Origin: Acidisphaera sp. S103
Lineage (GTDB): Bacteria > Pseudomonadota > Alphaproteobacteria > Acetobacterales > Acetobacteraceae
Length of the DNA: 48,883 bases
NCBI RefSeq assembly: GCF_009765975.1
Contig: NZ_LMUJ01000051.1
Span: 269,887 to 318,769 of the forward strand
Direction of reading: 5' to 3'
Shown piece after piece: positions 8,994-16,531 of the stretch. The position numbers and the translations under genes are program-made. How positions within the stretch are numbered: position 1 is the first letter of the stretch; every line of letters starts with the position of its first letter. The notes under the pieces are model-generated. The model searched no databases and was not told the DNA's origin. It saw only the letters and a list, made by a program, of their open reading frames with translations.

Positions 8994-9134
8994 GTCATGG
9001 CGGGCGAAGGCCCCCGACATCCCTCCCACGTCACGTCGAGCGAACGCCCCCCGGCACCCCTCCCACGTCACGGCGGGCGAAGGCCCCGGCATCCCTTCCA
9101 CGTCATGGCGGGCGAAGGTCCCGGCATCCACGCC
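8994..9134. repeat. Degenerate tandem repeat, four units of about 35 bp
   Basis: Four units start at 8994, 9030, 9067 and 9102, each built on GTCAYGGCGGGCGAAGGCCC followed by CGGCATCCCTCCCAC-like sequence (33-37 bases each). Units 1, 3 and 4 are very close; unit 2 has drifted. The unit resembles one arm of the GTCATGGCCGGGC palindromes seen at 15731 and 48004, so the tract may have grown from such an element. Confidence 0.7.
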
Positions 9135-9191
9135 TTGCGGTGCCAACCCCAAAACAGGCATCCATGTCGCCGGTCAAAAAGGCAGCCACCC

Positions 9192-9836
9192 ATGAGAATG
9201 CCCAGAACCGTCCGAAGCGCCGAGACCCTAGGCCGCGTCCGCCTGTCGCACTCGTTCTTCGTGCGCGACTTCCTGCACAGCGAAATCGCCGCCATCCACG
9301 GCATCAGCAACATGCCCGACGACCCGGACCTGGCGATCGCGGCGGGCCGGCGTTTATGCGAGGAATTGTTGGAGCCGCTGCAGGCGGTGTTCGGCCGGGT
9401 GGCGATCCGGTCAGCCTATCGGTCGGTGGTTTTGAATGCGTACGGAAACGCGCATAGGTATAATTGTGCTTCGAACGAGCGCAACTACGCTCGGCATATC
9501 TGGGATCGCCGGGATGCGTCCGGTTGCATGGGCGCGGTGGCGTGTGTCGCGCTGCCCTGGCTTGTCGATCGGATGGAGGCGGGCACGCCGTGGCAGGCGA
9601 TGGCGTGGTGGATCCATGACCACCTGCCCTATAGCGAATTGCAGTTCTTCCCGAAGCTGGGCGCGTTCAATATTGGGTGGCATGAGCGGCCAAAGCGCAC
9701 GATCTACAGCTACATCGCACCGCGGGGTTATCTGACACGGCCGGGGTTTGCGAACCATGTTGAGGGTCATGGGCAGTTTTATGAGTGCTTTCCGGGGCTA
9801 GAAGGCGATTATCTTGCCGATCGTGAATCAGTTTGA
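9192..9836 (+). CDS. M15-peptidase-like protein, copy A
   Basis: This 214-residue protein resembles the Hedgehog/DD-peptidase zinc fold (peptidase M15 group): an N-terminal LSHSFFVRDFLHSE helix, the ELLEPLQAVFG segment, a SAYRSVVLN motif like the family's SGYRS..N, a possible metal-binding His in RHIWDRRD, and a late WHE motif. The match is divergent and the metal ligands are not certain. If correct, it would trim peptidoglycan peptides, but no signal peptide is seen. Two ATG codons (9192, 9198) are possible starts. A near copy stands at 15914-16501, and the likeness continues outside the coding frames on both sides. Copy A runs 14 residues further at the C-terminus than copy B. Confidence 0.75.
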   Translation: MRMPRTVRSAETLGRVRLSHSFFVRDFLHSEIAAIHGISNMPDDPDLAIAAGRRLCEELLEPLQAVFGRVAIRSAYRSVVLNAYGNAHRYNCASNERNYARHIWDRRDASGCMGAVACVALPWLVDRMEAGTPWQAMAWWIHDHLPYSELQFFPKLGAFNIGWHERPKRTIYSYIAPRGYLTRPGFANHVEGHGQFYECFPGLEGDYLADRESV

Positions 9837-9979
9837 ATTTACGCATGCAGTGAAGACCGGACACAGAGCCGAGGACTGGTTTTCGCCCGTCCGGACGTTG
9901 TGAAATCGGTCCAGTTTCGGTCATCTCGCCATGCGCCCCTGGCTGCCGTTCAACGAAGAGACGGCCACTCTGGGCGCGG

Positions 9980-10609
9980 TCAGTCCATCGGCGCGGGTGG
10001 AGAACGCAGCCTCGCACTCATGTTAACCAGATCGGCGAGAGAGCCGGCCTGCATCTTTCGCATCACCTGCCCCCGATGCGCTTTCACCGTGATCTCGCTG
10101 ATGCCCAACTCGCCGCCGACCTGCTTGTTCAACAGGCCGGAAACCACCAACGCCATGACCTCGCGCTCACGCGGGCTGAGCGATGCGTAACGCTCACGCA
10201 ACGCACGCAGTTCGGCCGCTTGATCCAACGCTGCCTGGCTGCCCTGGATTGCCTGCTGGATAACACCCAACAGCACATCATCGCTGAATGGTTTCATCAG
10301 GAACTCAATAGCGCCGGCCTTCATCGCCTTCACCGTCATCGGCACGTCGCCATATCCGGTCAGGAAGATGATTGGTATGCCGGCATCATCGGCGGCGATG
10401 CGCTTTTGCAGCTCGAGACCGTTGAGATCAGGAAGATTGACGTCCAGAATCAGACAGCTCGGGATGGAAATACGGGAATACGACAGGAACTCTTGAGCTG
10501 ACGCGAACGCGTGTGGCTGCCAGCCCGCGGTGGCAATCATCAGTTCAAGTGATTCGCGGATCGATACATCATCGTCAACGACGTACACGACCGGTGTAAC
10601 CTGCGGCAT
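9980..10609 (-). CDS. FixJ-family response regulator (receiver + LuxR HTH)
   Basis: This is a two-domain response regulator of about 209 residues. The receiver has the acidic DDD at 12-14, the phosphoacceptor D56 in LILDVNLPD, a Thr in FLTGYG and Lys in LMKPF. The C-terminal LuxR/FixJ helix-turn-helix follows the LSPREREVMALVVSG motif and includes EITVKAHRGQVMRKM. The start at 10609 is chosen from the receiver alignment and an AGGTG site; an ATG at 10654 is also in frame. It is the last of three minus-strand genes (kinase, single receiver, this one), so it is probably the transcription output of the kinase at 11064-13598. Confidence 0.93.
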   Translation of the reverse strand: MPQVTPVVYVVDDDVSIRESLELMIATAGWQPHAFASAQEFLSYSRISIPSCLILDVNLPDLNGLELQKRIAADDAGIPIIFLTGYGDVPMTVKAMKAGAIEFLMKPFSDDVLLGVIQQAIQGSQAALDQAAELRALRERYASLSPREREVMALVVSGLLNKQVGGELGISEITVKAHRGQVMRKMQAGSLADLVNMSARLRSPPAPMD

Positions 10610-10692
10610 GGAGCATGCACCTGGTTCACGGCTGGGTGCCGTCATTAGACCCATGTATGTCCGTCAGGTGCAAGGGTCTGGCGAAGGGTCGC

Positions 10693-11064
10693 TCAGCGGG
10701 TCTGCAGGGCCGTCTCGAGCGCGTCCAGCAGGGCCGTATCGGTGAATGGCTTCAACAAACACGCCACCGCCCCTCGCTCCAGCAGGCGCGGACAGACGGT
10801 TTCATCGCCGTGAGCGGTGATGAAAACGATGGGAATATCTCGTTGCCGCGCCATCAATTCCTGTTGAAGATCGGGTCCGGACATCCCCGGCATGGCGATG
10901 TCGAGGACCAGACATTTGGTCTGCTCTACGTAGCCGGACGCGAGGAATGCCTCCGCCGAGGCGAACGACTGCACGGCGAAGCCAAATTCCTTCAACAAAT
11001 CGGGAAGTGACTCACGCACGGATTCATCGTCATCGACGACCGTCACGAGCGAATGCATGACCAT
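10693..11064 (-). CDS. Single-domain response regulator (CheY-like receiver)
   Basis: The 123 residues form only a receiver: DDD at 11-13, phosphoacceptor D55 in LVLDIAMPG, Thr in FITAHG, Lys in LLKPF. There is no output domain, so it would act by protein contact or as a phosphate sink or relay between the kinase and the FixJ-type regulator. Its ATG overlaps the stop of the kinase gene (TGATG at 11062-11066), which decides the start and shows translational coupling. The FixJ-type gene follows after some 80 bases. Confidence 0.93.
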   Translation of the reverse strand: MVMHSLVTVVDDDESVRESLPDLLKEFGFAVQSFASAEAFLASGYVEQTKCLVLDIAMPGMSGPDLQQELMARQRDIPIVFITAHGDETVCPRLLERGAVACLLKPFTDTALLDALETALQTR

Positions 11065-13598
11065 CACCGCCCCCCCACGACGCGCGGCGTACCAGCCACC
11101 GCGGATGTCCAACTGGCGCTTGCCCCGCCGGCGCCGGGCGCTCCCTCGGACCGCCGAGGGATGGAAAAGGCAAACGTGGCGCCTGGGCCGTCATTCGGGG
11201 CCGCCCACAAACGACCGCCGTGATTCTCGATGATGGAACGACTCACCGACAGGCCGATCCCCATGCCACCACTCTTGGTTGTGTAGAAGGCTTCGAAAAG
11301 CCGATTCACGCTTTGCGGATCGAAACCGATCCCCGTGTCCCGCACGGTCAGGCGTACATGATCGCCTTCGTCTCGTTCTGTTTTAATCATGATTTCTCTC
11401 CGGCGATCATTCACGTCCTTCATCGCGTCCGACGCGTTCAAGAGCAGATTGAGGATGACCTGTTGAAGCTGGACACGGTCTCCGGCAACCGAGGGCAGAT
11501 CGTCGGAAAACGCCTGTTGCAAAGTTACCTGGTTTCTCCGGATATCAGTCAACGACAACGCGATCACCTCTTGTGCCGCTACGTTCAGGTCCACTGATTC
11601 GATTGTCGCGTCCTTCTTGGCGAACAAGGCACGCAATCGCGCAATGATGTCGGCCGCCCGGTGTCCATCGCGAATCGTGCGTCGCGCCGTTTCCCGAGCG
11701 CCGTCGACGTTTGGTGGATCAGCGGCCAACATCCGCATGCAGGTGCTGGCGTTGGTGATGATGCCTGCGAGCGGCTGGTTCACCTCATGCGCAATCGATG
11801 CGGTCAGTGCTCCGAGACTGGTGATCCTGACCATCCGAGCCAGTTCTGATCGGACGTTGCCAAGAGCCTCTTCCGAGAGCCGGCGCTGCGTCACGTCTTG
11901 GATAGCGCCGATGTATTCGAGTTCGCCGTCCTGCTCCCGGTTCCCATGAGCGATCATGTGCAGGTACTTGATCGACTGATCACCCATCAGTAACCGGCAT
12001 TCGTACTCGAATCCCCTGGCATCTTTTCGGGCCCAATCGATCATCGTGTTGAACACCACAATATCCTCAGGGTGGATGCGACGACCGACCCGCTCCAACG
12101 TTATCGTTTCATTCGGCTCAAATTCGAAAATGCGATACAGCTGGTCCGACCAGGTGATTTTGTCGGTCGTCATATGCCATGAAAAGCTGCCGGTCGCGCT
12201 GAGATGTTGCGCCTCGACAAGAAATGCTTCGCTGCGCCGAAGTTTTTCCTCCGACTGCTTTCGTTCCGTGATGTCGCGCAGGTAGCCCGTGAAAGACGGG
12301 GGTCCATCCAACGGAATGCGCACGATCCCCAGTTCGACGGGAAACTCACTGCCGTCGGCACGTATCGCGGTGAGTTCGAGCCGTGTTCCGAGCACCCTCG
12401 CCTCACCCGTGGCCAGGAACCTGGCCAACCCAAGCCGGTGCGCTTCCCGAAGCGAGGGGGGGATGATGATGTCCGCCAGCGGTTTGCCCATGACGTCTTC
12501 GCGTCTGTATCCGAATGTGCGTTCGGCAGCCGGATTGAACTCGGTGATGCAACCCGTATGATCCATGGTCACGATACAGTCGAGTGCGGTGTTCAAAATC
12601 GCTGTTTTGCGCGCCTCGCTGCGCATCAGAGCGGCATCACTTTGGATACGTTCCGCGACGATACTCGCGACGTGTGCGAAATGTTCCATGAGGCTTTGGT
12701 CAAGTGCCGCGGGTGTTCGGGGCTGATCGTAGTATATCGTAAACGCACCCAGGACGTTGCCCGTCGTGGACGAAAATGGCGTTGACCAGCAAGCCCGCAC
12801 GCCATGCGCCAGAGCCATTTGACGCCACCCGGACTCGATCCACCGCGTGTCAGAACCGAGGTCAGGCACAAAAACCTGTTCGTTGAGACATGCCGCCATT
12901 GGGGACGGGCCCGACCCAACGGCGACGGGCCGGCCAATGATTGAATTCATAAAGCTGGCCGGAAGGCTCGGTGCGGCCCCATGTTCCAGCCATGTGCCGC
13001 TGGAATCGACCAGAACGACACCGCAATAACATCCGCCGACGGTGTCTTCGACAAGCTGGCACAACGCCCCCAGAATGGCCGCACGCGAATGACCACGCGC
13101 CACCATTTCAAGCAAACTCTTCTCACCGGCGGGGAGCGTTTCCGCCCGCTTCAGCGCCGTAAGGCCGTCGACGGACGAGCGAAAATGTCCCTCGCCGCCG
13201 GCTGATGACCGCCGGTCATGGATATCGACATTGATTCCACCCCATTTCCCATCGACGATCGGACCGACGCGAAACAGAAACCAGCGGAACTCTCCATCGA
13301 AGCGTCGCAGGCGCGCTTCCATTTCGCCGGGCTGGTCCGAGGCCAGGATGGATTGCCACCATGCGACCAGGTCCGCCACATCGTCGGGATGGACCGCGGT
13401 CTGCAACCCCCGGCCGCGAACGTCGTCGGCGCCGAGGCCCGTGTAATCGCACCAGCGTCGATTGACAAAGTCGATCCGGCCGTCGGCGAGCGCCGTCCAT
13501 ATCAGCCCCGGAAGCAAATCGACCACGTCGCTGCGTTCATTCTCCATACCTGGTGCTTTCGTGACCATCGGCGGCGAGCAAAGATGCGCCGCAGTCAA
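11064..13598 (-). CDS. PAS/GAF sensor histidine kinase
   Basis: This 844-residue soluble histidine kinase has, in order, a PAS domain (about 20-130), a GAF domain (about 165-325), two more PAS domains with PAC ends (about 330-450 and 455-575, the first ending in GYLRDITERK), a HisKA region with His604 in SIAHEVNQPLAG, and a HATPase domain with the N box (NLLLNASDAM), G1 (DTGIGFD) and G2 (GGMGIGLS). No membrane segment is visible, so it senses a cytoplasmic cue such as redox, a gas or a small molecule; no haem or flavin motif could be fixed. The H-box type (HEVNQPL) is that of FixL/DctB-like kinases. It leads an operon with the two response regulators and is divergent from the STAND regulator at 13977. 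Confidence 0.93.
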   Translation of the reverse strand: MTAAHLCSPPMVTKAPGMENERSDVVDLLPGLIWTALADGRIDFVNRRWCDYTGLGADDVRGRGLQTAVHPDDVADLVAWWQSILASDQPGEMEARLRRFDGEFRWFLFRVGPIVDGKWGGINVDIHDRRSSAGGEGHFRSSVDGLTALKRAETLPAGEKSLLEMVARGHSRAAILGALCQLVEDTVGGCYCGVVLVDSSGTWLEHGAAPSLPASFMNSIIGRPVAVGSGPSPMAACLNEQVFVPDLGSDTRWIESGWRQMALAHGVRACWSTPFSSTTGNVLGAFTIYYDQPRTPAALDQSLMEHFAHVASIVAERIQSDAALMRSEARKTAILNTALDCIVTMDHTGCITEFNPAAERTFGYRREDVMGKPLADIIIPPSLREAHRLGLARFLATGEARVLGTRLELTAIRADGSEFPVELGIVRIPLDGPPSFTGYLRDITERKQSEEKLRRSEAFLVEAQHLSATGSFSWHMTTDKITWSDQLYRIFEFEPNETITLERVGRRIHPEDIVVFNTMIDWARKDARGFEYECRLLMGDQSIKYLHMIAHGNREQDGELEYIGAIQDVTQRRLSEEALGNVRSELARMVRITSLGALTASIAHEVNQPLAGIITNASTCMRMLAADPPNVDGARETARRTIRDGHRAADIIARLRALFAKKDATIESVDLNVAAQEVIALSLTDIRRNQVTLQQAFSDDLPSVAGDRVQLQQVILNLLLNASDAMKDVNDRRREIMIKTERDEGDHVRLTVRDTGIGFDPQSVNRLFEAFYTTKSGGMGIGLSVSRSIIENHGGRLWAAPNDGPGATFAFSIPRRSEGAPGAGGASASWTSAVAGTPRVVGGR

Positions 13599-13976
13599 GA
13601 CGAAAGTCTATGATACTTTGGTGTTGGTCCGCGGCGCATCGCATCAGGCGTGGCCGCTCGTGCCGCTGATACCATAGTATCGGCAATACCATCGTCCAAT
13701 AGTTTCATCGGCACCTTCCTGCTGTCATCGCATCTGTGCTTCCGTCTTCGGGTCAATCACAACAGAGCAGGAGTATGGCAATGCCTGCAGCAGTATCGTC
13801 GCCGATCGGGCGACCGTCATTGATCGATCTCCTTGTGCGCGACTGGCAACAACGAAGTGGGTCGCAGTGCCATGTTTAACGACGTTTGCGCCACCGGCGC
13901 GTCGCCACCCGCGATGTCTCAATCGGCGCGGTGGGCGCTCAGCCCGACCGAAAAATTCAGCAGCGGGAGCGCCGCC
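13599..13976. promoter_or_regulatory. Divergent promoter region of kinase and STAND regulator
   Basis: The 378 bases between the divergent kinase and regulator genes must hold both promoters. A partly symmetric GATACCATAGTATC lies near 13668, and a related TATGATACTTTGG at 13608, which could be binding sites of one of the two regulators. No -35/-10 pair is clear enough to be given. In-frame ATGs upstream of 13977 (13833, 13872) would extend the regulator but lack its conserved start. Confidence 0.35.
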
Positions 13977-15461
13977 ATGTCGGAACTGGGGCCAAACCTG
14001 GTCTACGAGTCTGGCCGATGGCGGTTTCACCTTGGGCGGCGTGAGTTGTACGCATGCGGTGTCCCGGTGCCCATCGGTGCCCGCGCGTTCGAAATCATGT
14101 CGGTCCTTGTCCAGTCGGCCAATGAACTGGTCGCCAAGGACACGTTGATGGATCGCATATGGCCGGGCGGGATTGTTGGAGAGAATACGTTGCACGTTCA
14201 CATCGCTGCGATCCGGAAGGCCCTCGGCCGGGATCGAGCCATGCTGAACACGGTCTCCGGCCGCGGTTTTCGGCTGCTTGGCGAATGGGCTGTCCGGCGA
14301 GAGATCGCTCCCAGGGAGCCGGCGGGCCTCAAATACGCACGAATTCCGGCCAGGACGTTCCAGACGAATGTGCCTGATACGGCGGTCAACCTTATTGGCC
14401 GAACCAACGAGGTGAGACATATCCTGGATGTTTTATCATCATCTCGGGCGATCACCCTGACGGGTCCCGGTGGGATCGGCAAAACCACGCTGGCGCTGCA
14501 CGTTTCCCGCTGCATTCGCCCCACGTTCGAGGGCGATATCTGGCTTGTCGAGTTTGCCGCATTAGCCGATCCAAACCTGGTGCCAGCGGCGGTGGCGGAC
14601 GTCCTTGGCCTGGATCCGGGTGGCAATGAAATGACCGCCGAGGCCGTCGCCCGAGCCATCGGAAATAGGCCGCTGCTACTGGTTCTCGACAATTGCGAGC
14701 ACGTCATCGACGCAACGGCCCGGCTGGTGGAAACGGTGCTTCGCCTGTGTCCGCGTACGACCGTGCTGGCGACCAGCCAGGAACCGCTGCAGATCGCCGG
14801 TGAATATGTCTGCCGGGTTCCGCCGCTGGAGATACCGCGGCAGCACGAGGCCGAACCGGAAGACCTTCTGGCATTCAGTGCGGTGCAATTGTTTGTCGCC
14901 GGGCTACAGGCGTCGGATTCGGCCTTCGTGGCGAGCCGGGAGGCCGTTTACTTGATCGCCGTCATTTGCCGGCATCTGGACGGGATCCCGCTCGCGATTG
15001 AGTTCGCCGCCGCGCGCGCCGCCACGCTTGGGGTCGAACAGGTCGCCGCCGGCCTGCGCAATCGCTTCGCGCTGCTGACCAGGGGGCGTCGCACGGCGGC
15101 GCCCCGGCACCGCACGCTGCGCGCGACGCTCGACTGGAGCTATGAGCTGCTGCCTGAGCCGGAACGCCTGCTGTTGCGCCGTTTGGCGATCTTTGCCGGC
15201 GGATTCACGCTGGAGGGGGCGACCGCCGTCATGGGCGATACCGGTTACCCCGCGTCGGCGGTTCTGGAAGGCATCGCGAATCTTGTCGCGAAATCGTTCC
15301 TGAGTCTGGATCAATCGTCGTCCGGAACCCGGTGGGCGCTGCCTGAGACGATCAGAACCTATGCTTTGGAGAAACTGGTGGAGAGTGGGGACGCTGATAC
15401 GACTGGTCACCGCAATACATCCGTCCACCAAGCCTCTACCCAATCACTCTCCAACCCTTAA
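13977..15461 (+). CDS. Winged-helix/STAND ATPase regulator, C-terminally truncated
   Basis: The protein (494 residues from the ATG preceded by GGGAG) starts with an OmpR-type winged helix (about 10-105, with GARAFEIMSVLV and GRGFRLL) followed by a STAND/NB-ARC-like ATPase: P-loop GPGGIGKTT near 160, Walker B LLLVLDNCEH, and GIPLAIEFAAARA. Relatives normally run to 900 residues or more and end in TPR-like repeats that sense the signal. Here the reading stops soon after the ALEKLVESGD segment, and the last 20 or so residues have no likeness to the family. The break falls next to the ugpC remnant at 15461-15574, so a rearrangement has probably removed the sensor part. It could be non-functional, or a freed DNA-binding ATPase. 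Confidence 0.85.
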   Translation: MSELGPNLVYESGRWRFHLGRRELYACGVPVPIGARAFEIMSVLVQSANELVAKDTLMDRIWPGGIVGENTLHVHIAAIRKALGRDRAMLNTVSGRGFRLLGEWAVRREIAPREPAGLKYARIPARTFQTNVPDTAVNLIGRTNEVRHILDVLSSSRAITLTGPGGIGKTTLALHVSRCIRPTFEGDIWLVEFAALADPNLVPAAVADVLGLDPGGNEMTAEAVARAIGNRPLLLVLDNCEHVIDATARLVETVLRLCPRTTVLATSQEPLQIAGEYVCRVPPLEIPRQHEAEPEDLLAFSAVQLFVAGLQASDSAFVASREAVYLIAVICRHLDGIPLAIEFAAARAATLGVEQVAAGLRNRFALLTRGRRTAAPRHRTLRATLDWSYELLPEPERLLLRRLAIFAGGFTLEGATAVMGDTGYPASAVLEGIANLVAKSFLSLDQSSSGTRWALPETIRTYALEKLVESGDADTTGHRNTSVHQASTQSLSNP

Positions 15462-15574
15462 CGCCCCAATCCGCTGCCCCGTCCGAGCATCGAACAGAAG
15501 CACCATCGCCGGGTCGGGCGTGATGTGGATCATCTCCCCCGGCTTGGCGCTCACCCATTCTCGGAACGCCGTGA
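15461..15574 (-). pseudogene. Remnant of the ugpC 3' end
   Basis: This stretch matches the last 38 or so codons of the ATPase gene at 20488-21549, with about nine of ten bases equal by eye. Read on the minus strand it gives FREWVSAKPGEMIHITPDPA and continues to FDARTGQRIGA. The original stop is lost through a one-base deletion, and the likeness ends abruptly at about 15574. No start or rest of the gene is present. It marks a duplication or recombination break point. Confidence 0.85.
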
Positions 15575-15880
15575 GTCCCTGTTTCCGCTCGGGAAAGGTC
15601 ATTTACGGCAATGACACCCCGACCTGCCGACATTGAGACATCGCCCTCGCCATGGTCCGGCGTCCCTTCTGCATCATGGCGAAGGCTCCATGCGCGTCAA
15701 CATAGGCGCACGGGCGTATCCACCGTGTCATGGCCGGGCTTGGCCCGGCCACCCACGACTTTGCCGGTTCGCATGGAAAGCTATGGGTTACAAGGCCTGT
15801 CCTCAGTGACGACATGAGGGCTCCAGCCCAGCCCTCAATTCTCTATTTTTACGCCCATGGGGCAAGGGCCCGCCATTCGC
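15575..15880. other. Non-coding stretch with palindrome between remnant and copy B
   Basis: No gene is supported here. It contains a GGCCGGG-type palindrome at 15731-15751 and drifted pieces of the same kind near 15650-15720. The flank shared with copy A begins at about 15881. Confidence 0.5.
15731..15751. repeat. REP-like palindrome
   Basis: TGGCCGGGC and GCCCGGCCA form a perfect 9-bp stem around a TTG loop, preceded by GTCA. The same pattern recurs at 48004-48026 and 48052-48074. Confidence 0.7.
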
Positions 15881-15913
15881 TAAGGCACCCACCCATGAGA
15901 GTGCCCCCAAACC

Positions 15914-16501
15914 ATGCGAAGCGCCGAGACCCTAGGCCGCGTCCGCCTGTCGCACTCGTTCTTCATGCGCGACTTCCTGCACAGCGAAATCGCCGTGGTT
16001 CATGGCATCAGCAACATGCCCGATGATCCGGACCTGGCGATCGCGGCTGGCCGGCGGTTGTGTGAGGAGTTGTTGGAGCCGTTGCAGGCGGTGTTCGGCC
16101 GGGTGGCAGTGCGGTCGGCCTATCGGTCGGTGGTTTTGAACGCGTACGGGAACGCGCATGGGTATAATTGTGCCTCGAACGAGCGGAATTATGCTCGGCA
16201 TATCTGGGATCGGCAGGATGCGTCCGGGTGTATGGGGGCGGTGGCGTGTGTGGCGCTGCCGCGGCTGGTCGATCGGATGGAGGCGGGTGTGTCGTGGCAG
16301 GCGATGGCGTGGTGGATCCATGACACCCTGCCCTATAGCGAGTTGCAGTTCTTCCCGAAACTCGGGGCGTTCAATATTGGGTGGCATGAGCGGCCGAAGC
16401 GGACGATTTATAGCTACGCCGAACCTCGGGGGTATCTGACGCGGCCTGGGTTTGCGAACCATGCTGGTGGGCATGCGCATCTTTACGCGGGCTTTCCCTA
16501 G
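15914..16501 (+). CDS. M15-peptidase-like protein, copy B
   Basis: This 195-residue protein is a near copy of the one at 9192-9836 (most residues equal through the PGFANH segment). It keeps SAYRSVVLN, RHIWD and WHE, so the same tentative Hedgehog/DD-peptidase-like assignment applies. Two differences: the first ATG of copy A is still present at 15895 but out of frame, so translation must begin at 15914; and a TAG where copy A reads GGG CTA GAA ends the protein 14 residues early. The shared sequence continues past the stop to about 16555, into the 3' end of the convergent NACHT gene. Confidence 0.75.
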   Translation: MRSAETLGRVRLSHSFFMRDFLHSEIAVVHGISNMPDDPDLAIAAGRRLCEELLEPLQAVFGRVAVRSAYRSVVLNAYGNAHGYNCASNERNYARHIWDRQDASGCMGAVACVALPRLVDRMEAGVSWQAMAWWIHDTLPYSELQFFPKLGAFNIGWHERPKRTIYSYAEPRGYLTRPGFANHAGGHAHLYAGFP

Positions 16502-16531
16502 CTGGAAGCAAATCACCGCGTTGATCATGAA

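Noticed and set aside
8994-9134. CRISPR array
   Set aside because: The repeats are contiguous and drifted, with no unique spacers of regular length and no cas genes nearby.
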